DNA of 64,000 nucleotides from Roseicyclus salinarum (GTDB taxonomy: Bacteria > Pseudomonadota > Alphaproteobacteria > Rhodobacterales > Rhodobacteraceae). Below are positions 27,065 to 36,625 of the stretch, one piece after another. The DNA lies in NCBI RefSeq assembly GCF_029624655.1, contig NZ_JARRSA010000018.1, positions 1-64,000 of the forward strand. Direction: 5' to 3'. A model generated the notes under the pieces. It did not search any database. It was given only the letters and a program-made list of their open reading frames with translations, and had not been told where the DNA came from. Position 1 is the stretch's first letter. Each line of letters begins with the position of its first letter. The position numbers and the translations under genes were made by a program.

Positions 27065-28027
27065 TCAGTCCATCGTGACCACGATCTTGCCGGGAACGGA
27101 CCGCTTCCGCAGCATGTCGAGCGCCTCGGCGGCCTGCGCCAGCGGCCGTGTCGCGCCGACATGCTGCCGGAGGCGGCCGGCCAGATACATCTCCGTCAGC
27201 GCCCCGAGACTTTCGGTCAGCGCCGTCGCGCCGAAGCGCATGTAGCCGCCCCAGAAGAAGCCGATCACGTCGACATTCTTGACGAGCAGGTGATTGGCCG
27301 GGATCTGCGGCACGTCCCCGCTCGCGAACCCGATGAGGAGGATGCGGCCCTCGGGGTTCGTCGCGCGCAGGGCCTGCGCGAACAGCTCGCCGCCGACAGC
27401 GTCATAGACGACATCGGCCCCGCCGAGCGCCTTCACCTCGTCCCGAAGATCGGCCTCGCGCGCGTCGAGGAGATGATGCGCCCCCGCCGCCTTCGCGGCC
27501 TCGAGCTTGTCGGCGCCGCGCGCGACCGCGATCACCTCCGCCCCCATCGCCGCGCCAAGCTCCACCGCCGTCAGGCCGACGCCGCCCGCAGCGCCGAGCA
27601 CCAGCAGCCGCTCGCCCGCGCGCAGGCGCGCGCGGCGGGTCAGCGCGAGGTGGCTCGTGCCGTAGGCGACGAGGAAGGCCGCCGCCTCGTCGAAGGGCAT
27701 CGCATCGGGGATGGCCACGCAGCGCGCGGCCTCGAAGACGCCGAACTCGGCCAGCCCGTCGCGGCCCGCGAAGACCGCGACGCGGGTGCCGATGGCCGGC
27801 GCGCTCACGCCCTCGCCAAGCGCTTCGACAATGCCCGCGACCTCCAGCCCCGGCGTGAAGGGCGGCTCCGGCGTGTCCTGGTAGGTTCCCTTGATCATGA
27901 GAAGGTCGGCGAAATTCAGGCCGCACGCGGCGATCCGGATCAGGACCTGGCCCGCGCCGGGTGCGGGCACCGCGATGTCCTCCAGGTGAGGCTCGGATCC
28001 GAACCCGTTGATGCGCAGAGCTTTCAT
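27065..28027 (-). CDS. NADPH:quinone oxidoreductase family (zinc-free MDR)
   Basis: A 320-residue medium-chain dehydrogenase/reductase. An N-terminal GroES-like domain (AACGLNFADLLMIKGTYQ, PPFTPGLEVAGIV) is followed by a Rossmann domain with VLGAAGGVGLTAVELGAAMGAEVIAVA. The catalytic zinc Cys/His set is missing, as in quinone oxidoreductases and acrylyl-CoA-type reductases. It probably reduces quinones or enoyl substrates with NADPH. Monocistronic. Confidence 0.9.
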   Translation of the reverse strand: MKALRINGFGSEPHLEDIAVPAPGAGQVLIRIAACGLNFADLLMIKGTYQDTPEPPFTPGLEVAGIVEALGEGVSAPAIGTRVAVFAGRDGLAEFGVFEAARCVAIPDAMPFDEAAAFLVAYGTSHLALTRRARLRAGERLLVLGAAGGVGLTAVELGAAMGAEVIAVARGADKLEAAKAAGAHHLLDAREADLRDEVKALGGADVVYDAVGGELFAQALRATNPEGRILLIGFASGDVPQIPANHLLVKNVDVIGFFWGGYMRFGATALTESLGALTEMYLAGRLRQHVGATRPLAQAAEALDMLRKRSVPGKIVVTMD

Positions 28028-28227
28028 GATGTGGGTCCTCTCGGTTTTCCCATCCGTCGCGGCAAGACTAGCCGCGCCGCAAGGCTGCGACCATGGGCCA
28101 TGCCACGAACGTTGCGTTACACGCGATAGGCGAGTATGATGCTTATTTCACACGCCTTGAATGAGACCGTCCGCCTTTGGCCGGTATGTTTACCACTTTT
28201 GATTGATCGCCCCTCGCCTCACGCTAT

Positions 28228-28257
28228 GTGACGCTTGTCGCTGGGGTTGAGCGTCAC
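28228..28257. promoter_or_regulatory. 8-bp inverted repeat upstream of the XRE gene
   Basis: GTGACGCT (28228-28235) and AGCGTCAC (28250-28257) form a perfect dyad with 14 bases between, about 80 bases before the XRE start codon. It may be an operator or a stem in a leader transcript. Confidence 0.4.
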
Positions 28258-28302
28258 TCGCCACATGGTTTCGCGCGGGTGCCGCCGAGGGGCCAAGGCG
28301 GC

Positions 28303-28320
28303 TTATAGTGTTGGCTATAA
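28303..28320. promoter_or_regulatory. Candidate XRE autoregulatory operator TTATAG-N6-CTATAA
   Basis: A perfect 6-bp inverted repeat with a 6-base spacer abuts the AGGAGGAGG ribosome site of the XRE regulator. Its geometry suits a dimeric phage-type HTH repressor blocking its own promoter or translation start. Confidence 0.5.
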
Positions 28321-28335
28321 CAGGAGGAGGGGCTC

Positions 28336-28710
28336 GTGAAGCACCCCGTGGACGTCCATGTCGGCAAGAGGGTCCGTCACCGTCGCTGGATGGTCGGCAT
28401 GACGCAACAGCAACTGGCCGAGAAGGTCGGGATCAAGTTCCAGCAGATCCAGAAATACGAAACCGGCATGAACCGCGTCAGCGCATCGCGCCTGTGGGAC
28501 ATCTCCGAGGCGCTTTCGGTGCCGGTCAGCTACTTCTTCGAGGGCATGGACAGCGCCGAGAGCGGCGCGTCGGCGGAGGCGGCGCTTCCCGGCGACATCC
28601 TTGCCGACAAGGAGGCGCTGGACCTGATCCGCTCCTACTACGCCATCCCCGAGAACCAGCGCCGCCGCCTGTTCGAGCTGGCGCGCGTCCTGTCGGAGGC
28701 CGCCGCCTGA
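28336..28710 (+). CDS. XRE-family helix-turn-helix transcriptional regulator
   Basis: A 124-residue regulator with an N-terminal phage-type HTH: GKRVRHRRWMVGMTQQQLAEKVGIKFQQIQKYETGMNRVSASRL. The C-terminal 50 residues (PGDILADKEALDLIRSYYAIPENQRRRLFELARVL) form a conserved helical tail found in a broad alphaproteobacterial family of such regulators. Start is GTG 28336 after a strong AGGAGG. Target genes are not known; an autoregulatory operator is proposed just upstream. Confidence 0.92.
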   Translation: MKHPVDVHVGKRVRHRRWMVGMTQQQLAEKVGIKFQQIQKYETGMNRVSASRLWDISEALSVPVSYFFEGMDSAESGASAEAALPGDILADKEALDLIRSYYAIPENQRRRLFELARVLSEAAA

Positions 28711-28804
28711 GGCCGGCCTCCGCTTGACCCCGGGCGGGGGTCGTGCGACCTCGGCGAGAACCGCCACCAGACCGGCGGCTCTCGCAGGATCGAGGTTCCC
28801 TCCG

Positions 28805-29650
28805 ATGCCATCCTCACCCCCGCCCGGGTCGCCCTTCCGACTGCCCGACAGCGAGATCCCCGCCATCGTGGCCACGGCGCATGCGCTGGCCGAGGCGGCG
28901 CGTCGCGAAACGCTCAGGTATTTCCGGCAATCCGGCCTCGTGGCGGCACACAAGGGCGACGTCTCCGCGACCCGCTTCGATCCCGTGACCGAAGCCGATC
29001 GCGCCTCGGAGGCGGCCATGCGCGCGATCCTCGCCGAGCGCCGTCCGCAGGACGCCGTTCTGGGTGAGGAGGAGGGCGATCGCCCCGGCACCAGCGGACT
29101 GACCTGGGTGCTCGACCCGATCGACGGAACGCGCGGCTTCATCTCGGGCACGCCGACATGGGGCGTGCTCATCGCGCTTTGCGACGCGGAGGGGCCGCTT
29201 TACGGTATCATCGACCAGCCCTACATCGGCGAGCGCTTCGAGGGCGGGCTGGGCCGTTCCCGGCTGACGGGACCGCGCGGGGGGCGGACGCTTGGGGTGG
29301 ACCCCGCGGCCTCGCTGAAAGAGGCCAAGCTTTTCACGACATTCCCCGAAGTGGGCACGCCCGCGGATCGGGCCGGGTTCGAGGCGGTGCGCGACGCCGT
29401 CCGGCTGACGCGCTACGGAATGGACTGTTACGCCTACGCCCTGCTTGCCGCGGGGCAGGTGGACCTCGTCATCGAGGCCGGGCTCCATGCCTACGACATT
29501 TGCGCGCCGATCGCGGTGATCGAGGCCGCAGGCGGCGTGGTCACGGACTGGCGGGGCGGCCCGGCGCATCGCGGCGGCAGGGTGCTGGCGGCGTCCGGCC
29601 CCGAAATCCACGCCGAGGCGCTTGCGCTCCTGCGGAGGGCTGCGCCTTAG
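28805..29650 (+). CDS. hisN: Inositol monophosphatase family protein, histidinol-phosphatase-like
   Basis: A 281-residue Mg-dependent phosphatase. It has the metal-binding sets GEEEGD, LDPIDGTRGFISGTPTWGVLI and the late YDICAPIAVIEAAGGVVTDW. The DGTRxFxxGxPxW form is typical of the HisN subgroup that dephosphorylates histidinol phosphate, but related inositol/CysQ-type phosphatases share it. ATG 28805 is preferred over upstream in-frame starts because it gives the usual short N-terminus. Confidence 0.87.
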   Translation: MPSSPPPGSPFRLPDSEIPAIVATAHALAEAARRETLRYFRQSGLVAAHKGDVSATRFDPVTEADRASEAAMRAILAERRPQDAVLGEEEGDRPGTSGLTWVLDPIDGTRGFISGTPTWGVLIALCDAEGPLYGIIDQPYIGERFEGGLGRSRLTGPRGGRTLGVDPAASLKEAKLFTTFPEVGTPADRAGFEAVRDAVRLTRYGMDCYAYALLAAGQVDLVIEAGLHAYDICAPIAVIEAAGGVVTDWRGGPAHRGGRVLAASGPEIHAEALALLRRAAP

Positions 29651-30169
29651 GAGCGCGCGTGGCTGCCAGCACTTCGCCGCAGGGTGCGGCATCGAAAAAA
29701 GTATTTTGAAACAATCCATTGTCGCCCGGACTTCAAATCCCCTGCCAATGTGGCGCTACGGGCGTGCATCGTTGGAATTTGTTCAGGAAGAACGTGTAAG
29801 CATCGGAAATGGAGGCAGACTTTCCAATCCGAGCTGCGCCATTTCGATTGTGCGGGTCTCGTGCCGGTCCCGCGGAATGAGCCTCGAGGTTCACGGATCC
29901 CCTGGCGTTCACGCGAAGTGCTGCCGCCTTTTCGCGTCGGGTCAGCAAGCGATTGCCGATCTTTTAAACAGCAATAATCGAACTCAACTGGTCAATTATT
30001 GGCGAAATGAAGGCCATAAATTTCGATTACGATTTTTATCCCCAGATCCATCCAACGCAACCGCTCCTCGAGCGGCCAGGGCTTGCTTGCGCCCGGCCCG
30101 GGCCTTGCCGGCGGGCCGCTGGTGGCGCATGGTCGTGCCATCTGATGGATCGAGGCCGGGAGACCCCGA
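29651..30169. other. 519-bp low-GC interval with no recognisable gene
   Basis: Bases 29701-30060 are about 51% GC by my count, far below the neighbouring genes. Short open frames exist on both strands but none has a good ribosome site together with a recognisable protein. It might hold a small RNA, a decayed gene or horizontally acquired filler. Confidence 0.5.
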
Positions 30170-30634
30170 ATGCGCCGTGTTTCGCTACTTGTCGTCCTCG
30201 CGCTTGCGCTTGCCGCTTGCACGCCCGCGCCCGGCACCGAGCGGGTCTCGGCCGGCGAGACGGTTGATATCGCCTCGGCAGGGGCGCAGCTGTCCTTCCA
30301 GCGCGCGCAGAACGGTCTGATCCGGCCGCTGGGATACAGCCCGGCCCTGCAGGCCGCGGCCGAAGCCCATGCGGAGTATCTGAGCCGCACGGGCAATTTC
30401 AGCCATGACGGCCCCTCGGGCGCCACGCCGCGCTCGCGCGTCGAAGGCGCGGGCTACCGGGCCTGCCTCACCGCCGAGAACATCGCGCGCGGGCAGCCCG
30501 ACATCCGCAGCGTCGTCGCGACCTGGATGGGCAGCCCCGGCCACCGGGCAAACATCCTGAACGCGCAAGTCAGCCAATACGGCTTCGCGCGCGCGGGCTC
30601 GGTCTGGGTTCTGGTGCTCGCGCGTCCCTGCTGA
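30170..30634 (+). CDS. CAP-domain (SCP/PR1-like) lipoprotein
   Basis: A 154-residue exported protein: signal MRRVSLLVVLALALAAC with a lipobox, then a CAP domain with the family's core AAEAHAEYLSRTGNFSHDG, CLTAENIARG, and WMGSPGHRANIL...YGFARAGSVWVLVLA. Bacterial CAP proteins are small extracytoplasmic domains of mostly unknown function. Two Cys (CLTAEN and the terminal C) may form a disulfide. Confidence 0.9.
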   Translation: MRRVSLLVVLALALAACTPAPGTERVSAGETVDIASAGAQLSFQRAQNGLIRPLGYSPALQAAAEAHAEYLSRTGNFSHDGPSGATPRSRVEGAGYRACLTAENIARGQPDIRSVVATWMGSPGHRANILNAQVSQYGFARAGSVWVLVLARPC

Positions 30635-30734
30635 GGGATCGCACGGCCCCGCGTCAGCATGTCCCGGAACCCCGCATGGGGCGGGGCGTTCGTCCGCCAA
30701 CGTCTCCAAACCCTGAAGGAGAAAGGACGAACCC

Positions 30735-30941
30735 ATGGATACATGGATCTTCATCGCCGCGCTCTTTCTGATCACGATGCTGGCCTTCCTGGCCTGGGCG
30801 ACGGTCAGCAAGCGGCGCACGGAAAGAAAGCTGGCGGATCCCGCCGCGGCCAAATCCTCACTGGCGAGCGACGGCCCGGGCCCGAACCCTGCCACCGCGC
30901 CGCGGCGGGAGGGCGTCACGCCGCAGGGCCGAGGCGGCTGA
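30735..30941 (+). CDS. Small single-helix membrane protein
   Basis: A 68-residue protein with one N-terminal membrane helix (WIFIAALFLITMLAFLAWA) and a basic, Pro/Gly-rich cytoplasmic tail. GAAGGAGAAAGG gives a convincing ribosome site before ATG 30735. Family unknown. It converges on ilvC across a shared terminator. Confidence 0.65.
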   Translation: MDTWIFIAALFLITMLAFLAWATVSKRRTERKLADPAAAKSSLASDGPGPNPATAPRREGVTPQGRGG

Positions 30942-30956
30942 GGCCTTTCGTGAGAA

Positions 30957-30988
30957 CAAAAGGGGCGGCGCAAAACGCGCCGCCCCTT
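30957..30988 (-). terminator. Rho-independent terminator of ilvC
   Basis: A 12-bp stem (AAGGGGCGGCGC / GCGCCGCCCCTT, loop of 5) followed on the minus strand by a U-rich tail (TTTTGTTC). It lies 22 bases past the ilvC stop and may also stop the convergent plus-strand transcript. Confidence 0.85.
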
Positions 30989-31010
30989 CCTTTCGTCCCG
31001 AGGCGTGGCC

Positions 31011-32165
<1,155 letters not shown>

Positions 32166-32167
32166 TC

Positions 32168-32623
32168 ATGCTCGACGATCGCGACCGGCGGCTGCTGCGC
32201 CGCCTTCAGGCGGACCCCGGACAGCCGATGGCCGAACTGGCCGAGGCCGTCCGCCTGCCGCTGGCGACCTGCTACGCCCGGCTGGAGAGGCTTCAGGCAC
32301 AGGGCGTGCTGAAGGGCCAGCGCATGGAGATCGCCTGGGCCGCGCTGGGGTATTCCGTGCAGGTCTCGCTGCGGATCACCCTCGACAAGACCGACCCCCG
32401 CGCCTTCGACGAATTCATCGCCGCCGCGCGTGAGGTGCCCGAGGTGACGGAAATCCAGACCTTCCTCGGCCGTGTGGACACGCGCCTTGCCGTGATCGCC
32501 CGAGGGATGGCGCATTACCAGGAGGTCTACCGCGACCGCATCCTGACCCTGCCGCATATCGCCGACATCGAGGCGCTGATGCATGTAGCCTCGATCAAGA
32601 ACCACGAGACGCTGCCGATATGA
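32168..32623 (+). CDS. Lrp/AsnC-family transcriptional regulator 1
   Basis: A 151-residue regulator: N-terminal HTH (DDRDRRLLRRLQADPGQPMAELAEAVRLPLATCYARLERLQ) followed by a RAM/AsnC effector domain from about residue 60, which senses amino acids. Its stop overlaps the start of the second Lrp gene (ATGA), so the two are coupled and could form a heteromeric pair. Confidence 0.93.
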   Translation: MLDDRDRRLLRRLQADPGQPMAELAEAVRLPLATCYARLERLQAQGVLKGQRMEIAWAALGYSVQVSLRITLDKTDPRAFDEFIAAAREVPEVTEIQTFLGRVDTRLAVIARGMAHYQEVYRDRILTLPHIADIEALMHVASIKNHETLPI

Positions 32624-33081
32624 CCCTCGATCTGGACGCCGCCGACCGCGCCATCCTGCGGGCCCTTGCCGAGGACGCGACGCAGAAGGCCAGCGAGCTT
32701 GGCCGCCGCGTCGGCCTGAGCCAGTCGGCCGCGTGGCGCCGCGTGCGCCGCCTGAGCGAGGCGGGCGTTCTCGGGGCGCGGTGGCTGGATCTCGACCTCG
32801 AGAGCCTCGGATTCGGAGTGACGGTCTTTCTGGGCGTGAAGCTGGGCCTCAAGGGCCGCGTGAGCCTCGAGGATTTCGAGCGCGCGGTCTCGGCCATCCC
32901 CGAGGTGCAGACGGTCGAGCATGTTCTGGGGCTCTACGATTACCGGCTGCGCGTGGTGGCGCGCGACATCGCCGACTTCGAGCGTGTTCTGAGGCGCCGG
33001 ATTATGACCTTGCCGGGTGTTGGAAGTGTCGAAGCGAACGTACTTTTGTCCGAAGAAAGGCGGCCCGGCCCCATAGGGTGA
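32620..33081 (+). CDS. Lrp/AsnC-family transcriptional regulator 2
   Basis: A 153-residue paralogue of the preceding gene: HTH LDAADRAILRALAEDATQKASELGRRVGLSQSAAWRRVRRLSEAG and AsnC effector domain with VQTVEHVLGLYDYRLRVVA. It is translationally coupled to regulator 1. The two proteins diverge strongly outside the fold. Confidence 0.92.
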   Translation: MTLDLDAADRAILRALAEDATQKASELGRRVGLSQSAAWRRVRRLSEAGVLGARWLDLDLESLGFGVTVFLGVKLGLKGRVSLEDFERAVSAIPEVQTVEHVLGLYDYRLRVVARDIADFERVLRRRIMTLPGVGSVEANVLLSEERRPGPIG

Positions 33082-33129
33082 GCTTTTCCGCCATAACGCT
33101 GCCCCAGTGATCTGACGATACTGCCGTCC

Positions 33130-33921
33130 ATGAGAGACGAGCGTGACATTCAACGGCAGGGGAGCGCCCGCGTGGGCCCGGGCGACGGGTTCCATCGCCT
33201 GGTGGACGAGGGCTACCGCCTGTTCGAGCGACCCGCGCCGAGGCATGTGCCGGGCTGCAGCTGCGCGCTGTGCGCCGATGCCGGGATGGCGCGCGCGCTG
33301 TTCGGGCGCGGCGCGCGGGCCTGGGGTCATGAGGACATCGTGCAGTGGTGCGCGCGCGCCACGCGCGTCGCGGGCGATGGCCGTGGCGGCGCCGAGGTCG
33401 TGTCGCGGACCGACCGGGCGGTGTTCCGGTTCCTCCTTCCCCGCGTCCTGGAGGCCGTCGCCTCGGGCGCGGTTTCGCACGACGGTGCGATCCCGCGGGC
33501 GCTTGCGCTGTTCGCGCCGGGCCGCGCCGCCGGGTGCTCGCCGGCCGAGCGGGCGCTTCTGACGCGCTTCGCGGGCCTGTTGCTCGACCGCGCGATGCAG
33601 GACCCCGACTGGCCCGAGAACGTCCTGGAGACGCTTCATCTTCTGGCAAGCGGCGGCTGGCCGCTGCAGCCCCTGCTGCGCCATGCCCTCAGCGACCCCG
33701 ATCTGCCCGCCGCGCTTGCGCGCATCTGGGGCAGGCCCGGTCGCCGCGACACGCTCTTCCCCGGCAACTGGCAGGCGGGCGCGGCCGCCGCCCTGTGCGA
33801 GGCCTTCGTCACGTCGATGATGGTCGAGCGGATGATGAACTACGCGATGGCCGACGACACGCCCCCCGACGAGGTGGACGCCGCCATGCGCACCGCGGAC
33901 CTTCTGATCCGCAGCGCCTGA
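33130..33921 (+). CDS. Protein of unknown function with CSCALC motif
   Basis: A 263-residue, mostly helical, soluble protein with no signal peptide. Near residue 38 it has GCSCALCADAGMA, a CxCxxC cluster that could bind metal, though a full site is not apparent. The rest is Ala/Arg/Leu-rich with helices, ending in a conserved-looking MMVERMMNYAMADDT segment. No family recognised. Convergent with the UbiH-type gene. Confidence 0.65.
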   Translation: MRDERDIQRQGSARVGPGDGFHRLVDEGYRLFERPAPRHVPGCSCALCADAGMARALFGRGARAWGHEDIVQWCARATRVAGDGRGGAEVVSRTDRAVFRFLLPRVLEAVASGAVSHDGAIPRALALFAPGRAAGCSPAERALLTRFAGLLLDRAMQDPDWPENVLETLHLLASGGWPLQPLLRHALSDPDLPAALARIWGRPGRRDTLFPGNWQAGAAAALCEAFVTSMMVERMMNYAMADDTPPDEVDAAMRTADLLIRSA

Positions 33922-33927
33922 GGCGCG

Positions 33928-35148
33928 TCAGCCGCGCGCGCCCAGTCCTGTCTGCATCAGTACCCGTCGAACCGGCGCGACCCTGTAGATGGCGTCGAGC
34001 GCGCGCATCCGCATGTCGCGCAGGCCCGGCGCCTCGGCCATCGAGGCGCGGTTGAGCGCGTCGATCCCGGTGACGCGGGCCACCACCTCGGCGTGGCGCG
34101 AGCGGGCGTAGCGCTGCAGAAGCGGGCGGGCGCCCGGATCGTCACGATGCGCCACGGCAAGCTCGAGCAGGGTGCGCAGGTCGGCGAGGCTCATGTTCAG
34201 GCCCTGCGCGCCGATGGGCGGCAGGACGTGGGCGGCCTCGGCGATCAGCGCGGTGCGCTCGGCCTCCATCCGGTCCGCGACCTGGCTGATGATCGGCCAG
34301 ACGGTGCGCCGCGACGCGAGCTTCAGCGGCCCGAAAAGATGCGCCGAGCGTTCGGTCATCTCGGCCTCGAATTCGGCAATGCCGAGCGACATCAGCCGTT
34401 TGACTTCCGGGCCGCGTTCCATCCAGACGATGGCCGAGCACGGGCGTGCGACGCCGTCCTCGCCGGTCAGGTCTGGCAGAGGCACGAGCGTGAAGGGCCC
34501 GCCCGAGCGGTGCACCTCGGTCGAGACGTTCTCGTGCGGGATCGGGTGGGTGACGGCGAAAGCAAGGGCCTTCTGCCCATAGCGCAGAGTGCGGACGCCG
34601 ATCCCGGCCGCCTCGCGCACCGGCGAGCCGCGTCCGTCCGCCCCCACCACCAGTTTCGCGCGCAGGCGCGTGCCGTCCGTCAGCGTCACGCGCGCTTCTT
34701 CGGCGCGCGTCAAAACGGTTGCGGTTGCGGTTCCGGGACGGAAATCGGCCATCGGAAGGGTGGCGAGATGGGCCACCATCTCGCGCCGGAGCAGCCAGTT
34801 GGGAAGGTTCCAGCCGAAGGGCTTGTCGGAGATGTCGGCGGCGTCGAAGTCGTGCGCCACGCGCGGTTCGGGGATCTCGCCGCCGGCATCGACGATGCGC
34901 ATGACCTGAAGCGGCATCGCATGCGGCGCAAGCCTGTCCCAGATGCCGATACGCTCGAGAAAGGCCTGCGACGGCTGCAGGAACGCCGTGCTGCGCAGGT
35001 CCGCGCCCTCGGCCTCGCGGTCGGTCACCGGCGGGGCGGGATCGGCGCAGAGCGTGCGGAACCCCGCCCCCGCGAAGGCGATGGCCGCCGTCAGCCCGGC
35101 GACGCCGCCGCCCGAGACGAAGATGTCGATGTCCTGAACGTCCGTCAT
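33928..35148 (-). CDS. UbiH/UbiF-family FAD-dependent hydroxylase
   Basis: A 406-residue flavoprotein monooxygenase: FAD-binding IFVSGGGVAGLTAAIAFAGAG near the N-terminus, the DG motif LVVGADGRGSPVREAAG, and the second FAD site LIAEAAHVLPPIGAQGLNMSLAD. This matches the ubiquinone-ring hydroxylase family; which ring position is modified cannot be told. It may be coenzyme Q synthesis UbiH, UbiL or UbiM. Start ATG 35148. Confidence 0.9.
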   Translation of the reverse strand: MTDVQDIDIFVSGGGVAGLTAAIAFAGAGFRTLCADPAPPVTDREAEGADLRSTAFLQPSQAFLERIGIWDRLAPHAMPLQVMRIVDAGGEIPEPRVAHDFDAADISDKPFGWNLPNWLLRREMVAHLATLPMADFRPGTATATVLTRAEEARVTLTDGTRLRAKLVVGADGRGSPVREAAGIGVRTLRYGQKALAFAVTHPIPHENVSTEVHRSGGPFTLVPLPDLTGEDGVARPCSAIVWMERGPEVKRLMSLGIAEFEAEMTERSAHLFGPLKLASRRTVWPIISQVADRMEAERTALIAEAAHVLPPIGAQGLNMSLADLRTLLELAVAHRDDPGARPLLQRYARSRHAEVVARVTGIDALNRASMAEAPGLRDMRMRALDAIYRVAPVRRVLMQTGLGARG

Positions 35149-35209
35149 GGAGCGAAGGATAGGGCGCGGCCCGGTGCGCTTCGACGCGGCACTCTGTCCT
35201 GTCGCGGCG

Positions 35210-35857
35210 TCATGACCTGAGACGTCCGAGAAACCCGGCGAGGTCGTCGGTGTGGTGGTGGATGTGACCCGCGGGCTCGGCGACCGGCGCGACGTGCACG
35301 GTGCGCATCCCCATCTCGTGCGGCGCGGCGAGGTTGCGCGGATCGTCCTCGAACATCGCGGCGCGGGTGGGATCCAGCCCGTCGGCGGCGAAGACGGTCT
35401 CGAAGGCCGCGCGCAGGGGCTTCGGCCGGTAGCCCGCGTTCTCGACTCCGTAGACGGCGTCGAACAACCCCGCGAGGCCGCGCGCCCGAAGCACGCGCGC
35501 GGCGTAGGGCGCGCTTCCGTTGGTGTAGACGATGCGCCGGCCGGGCAGGGCGGAAATGGCGTCCCCGAGCGCCGCGTCGGGCACGAGCACGGAAAAGTCG
35601 ATCTCGTGCACCTCCTCGAGATAGGCCTCGGGCTCGATCCCGTGGTGCAGCATCAGCCCCGCCAGCGTCGTGCCATGCTCGCGCCAGTAGCGGTGCCGCA
35701 GGTCGTCCGCTTGGGCCCGGTCCACGCCGGTCACGCGCATGACATAGGCCGTCATCAGCGCGTTGATCTGGTCGAACAGCGCGGTTTCGGGCGGGTACAG
35801 GGTGTTGTCGAGGTCGAAGACCCAGGTCTCGACATGAGCGAAGTGTTCCGAAGACAT
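35210..35857 (-). CDS. HAD-superfamily pyrimidine 5'-nucleotidase (Sdt1-like)
   Basis: A 215-residue HAD hydrolase. Catalytic motif I is WVFDLDNTLYPP (nucleophile Asp and acid/base Asp), motif II YTNGSAPYA, Lys in YRPKPL, and motif III MFEDDPRNL. The DLDNTLYPP form is the mark of the Sdt1/PhoD-like pyrimidine nucleotidase subgroup. ATG 35857 preferred over a GTG two codons upstream. Confidence 0.9.
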   Translation of the reverse strand: MSSEHFAHVETWVFDLDNTLYPPETALFDQINALMTAYVMRVTGVDRAQADDLRHRYWREHGTTLAGLMLHHGIEPEAYLEEVHEIDFSVLVPDAALGDAISALPGRRIVYTNGSAPYAARVLRARGLAGLFDAVYGVENAGYRPKPLRAAFETVFAADGLDPTRAAMFEDDPRNLAAPHEMGMRTVHVAPVAEPAGHIHHHTDDLAGFLGRLRS

Positions 35858-35952
35858 GGCCACGGCCTAGGGCAAGGCGGCCCGCATTGTCCAGTGCGCA
35901 TGGCGCGCAGGCGGCTTTGTGCAGTCTGGACAAGGCGCTACGCGCTCCATAG

Positions 35953-35969
35953 CCTTGCGGTATGCAAGG
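35953..35969. promoter_or_regulatory. Candidate GntR operator CCTTGC-N5-GCAAGG
   Basis: A perfect 6-bp inverted repeat with a 5-base spacer ends 11 bases before the GntR ATG and overlaps its ribosome site (CAAGGGAG). FadR-type regulators bind dyads of about this size, so it is a candidate autoregulatory site. Confidence 0.45.
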
Positions 35970-35980
35970 GAGCACAAAAG

Positions 35981-36622
35981 ATGAAGCTCAAGGCTCCGCC
36001 GAACCGTGACGCCTACGACCTGATCCTCGACGCCATCGACCAGGGCATCTACCGTCCCGGCGACCGCCTTGTGGAAAGCGAGCTTGCCGAGCGCTTCGGG
36101 GTCAGCCGCACGCCGATCCGCGAGGCGCTGCAGCGGCTGGAAACCCAAAGCCTTCTGACCCGCGACGGCCGCTCGCTGATCGTGTCGTCGCTGGATCATG
36201 CGCAGATGGCCGAGCTTTATGCCGTGCGGCAGGAGCTGGAGGGGCTGGCCGCGCGTCTCGCCGCGCAGCACGCCGCCGAGGAGGAAATCAAGGTCCTGCG
36301 CGACATGGTCGACGCCGACAGGGCGCTCCTGGGAGATCCCGAGGCGCTGGCGCGGGCCAACAGGCGGTTCCATCACCAGATCCACCTCGCCAGCCACAAC
36401 CGGTTCCTCGTCCAGCAGCTCGACCTCGTCTATCGCTCGATGGCGCTGATGGCGCGGACCTCGCTCGCGGCGGCGGGGCGGGGCGAGAAGGCGCTGGCCG
36501 AGCACGCGGCCATCGTGGACGCCATCGCCGAGCGCGACGGCGCGCGCGCGGCGGCGGCCCTGAAAGAGCATCTTTCGATCGCCTTCGTGGTGCGGCTGAA
36601 GGAAGAGGCGCAGGCCGGCTGA
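35981..36622 (+). CDS. GntR-family (FadR subgroup) transcriptional regulator
   Basis: A 213-residue regulator. N-terminal winged helix with LILDAIDQGIYRPGDRLVESELAERFGVSRTPIREALQRLET, then an FCD effector domain with a metal-binding His-rich pattern (HHQIHLASHNRF and LAEHAAIVDAI). Effector unknown. It starts at ATG 35981 and is divergent from the HAD gene, possibly controlling it. Confidence 0.93.
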   Translation: MKLKAPPNRDAYDLILDAIDQGIYRPGDRLVESELAERFGVSRTPIREALQRLETQSLLTRDGRSLIVSSLDHAQMAELYAVRQELEGLAARLAAQHAAEEEIKVLRDMVDADRALLGDPEALARANRRFHHQIHLASHNRFLVQQLDLVYRSMALMARTSLAAAGRGEKALAEHAAIVDAIAERDGARAAAALKEHLSIAFVVRLKEEAQAG

Positions 36623-36625
36623 GGT

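Larger units (their letters stand above)
28028..28335. other. 308-bp regulatory interval upstream of the XRE gene
   Basis: No gene fits here. It is AT-richer than its flanks around 28130-28210 and holds two inverted repeats before the XRE start (28228-28257 and 28303-28320), suggesting an extended control region. Confidence 0.5.

Noticed and set aside
29684-29977. 97-codon frame in the low-GC interval
   Set aside because: No ribosome site, no family resemblance and the frame changes composition midway.
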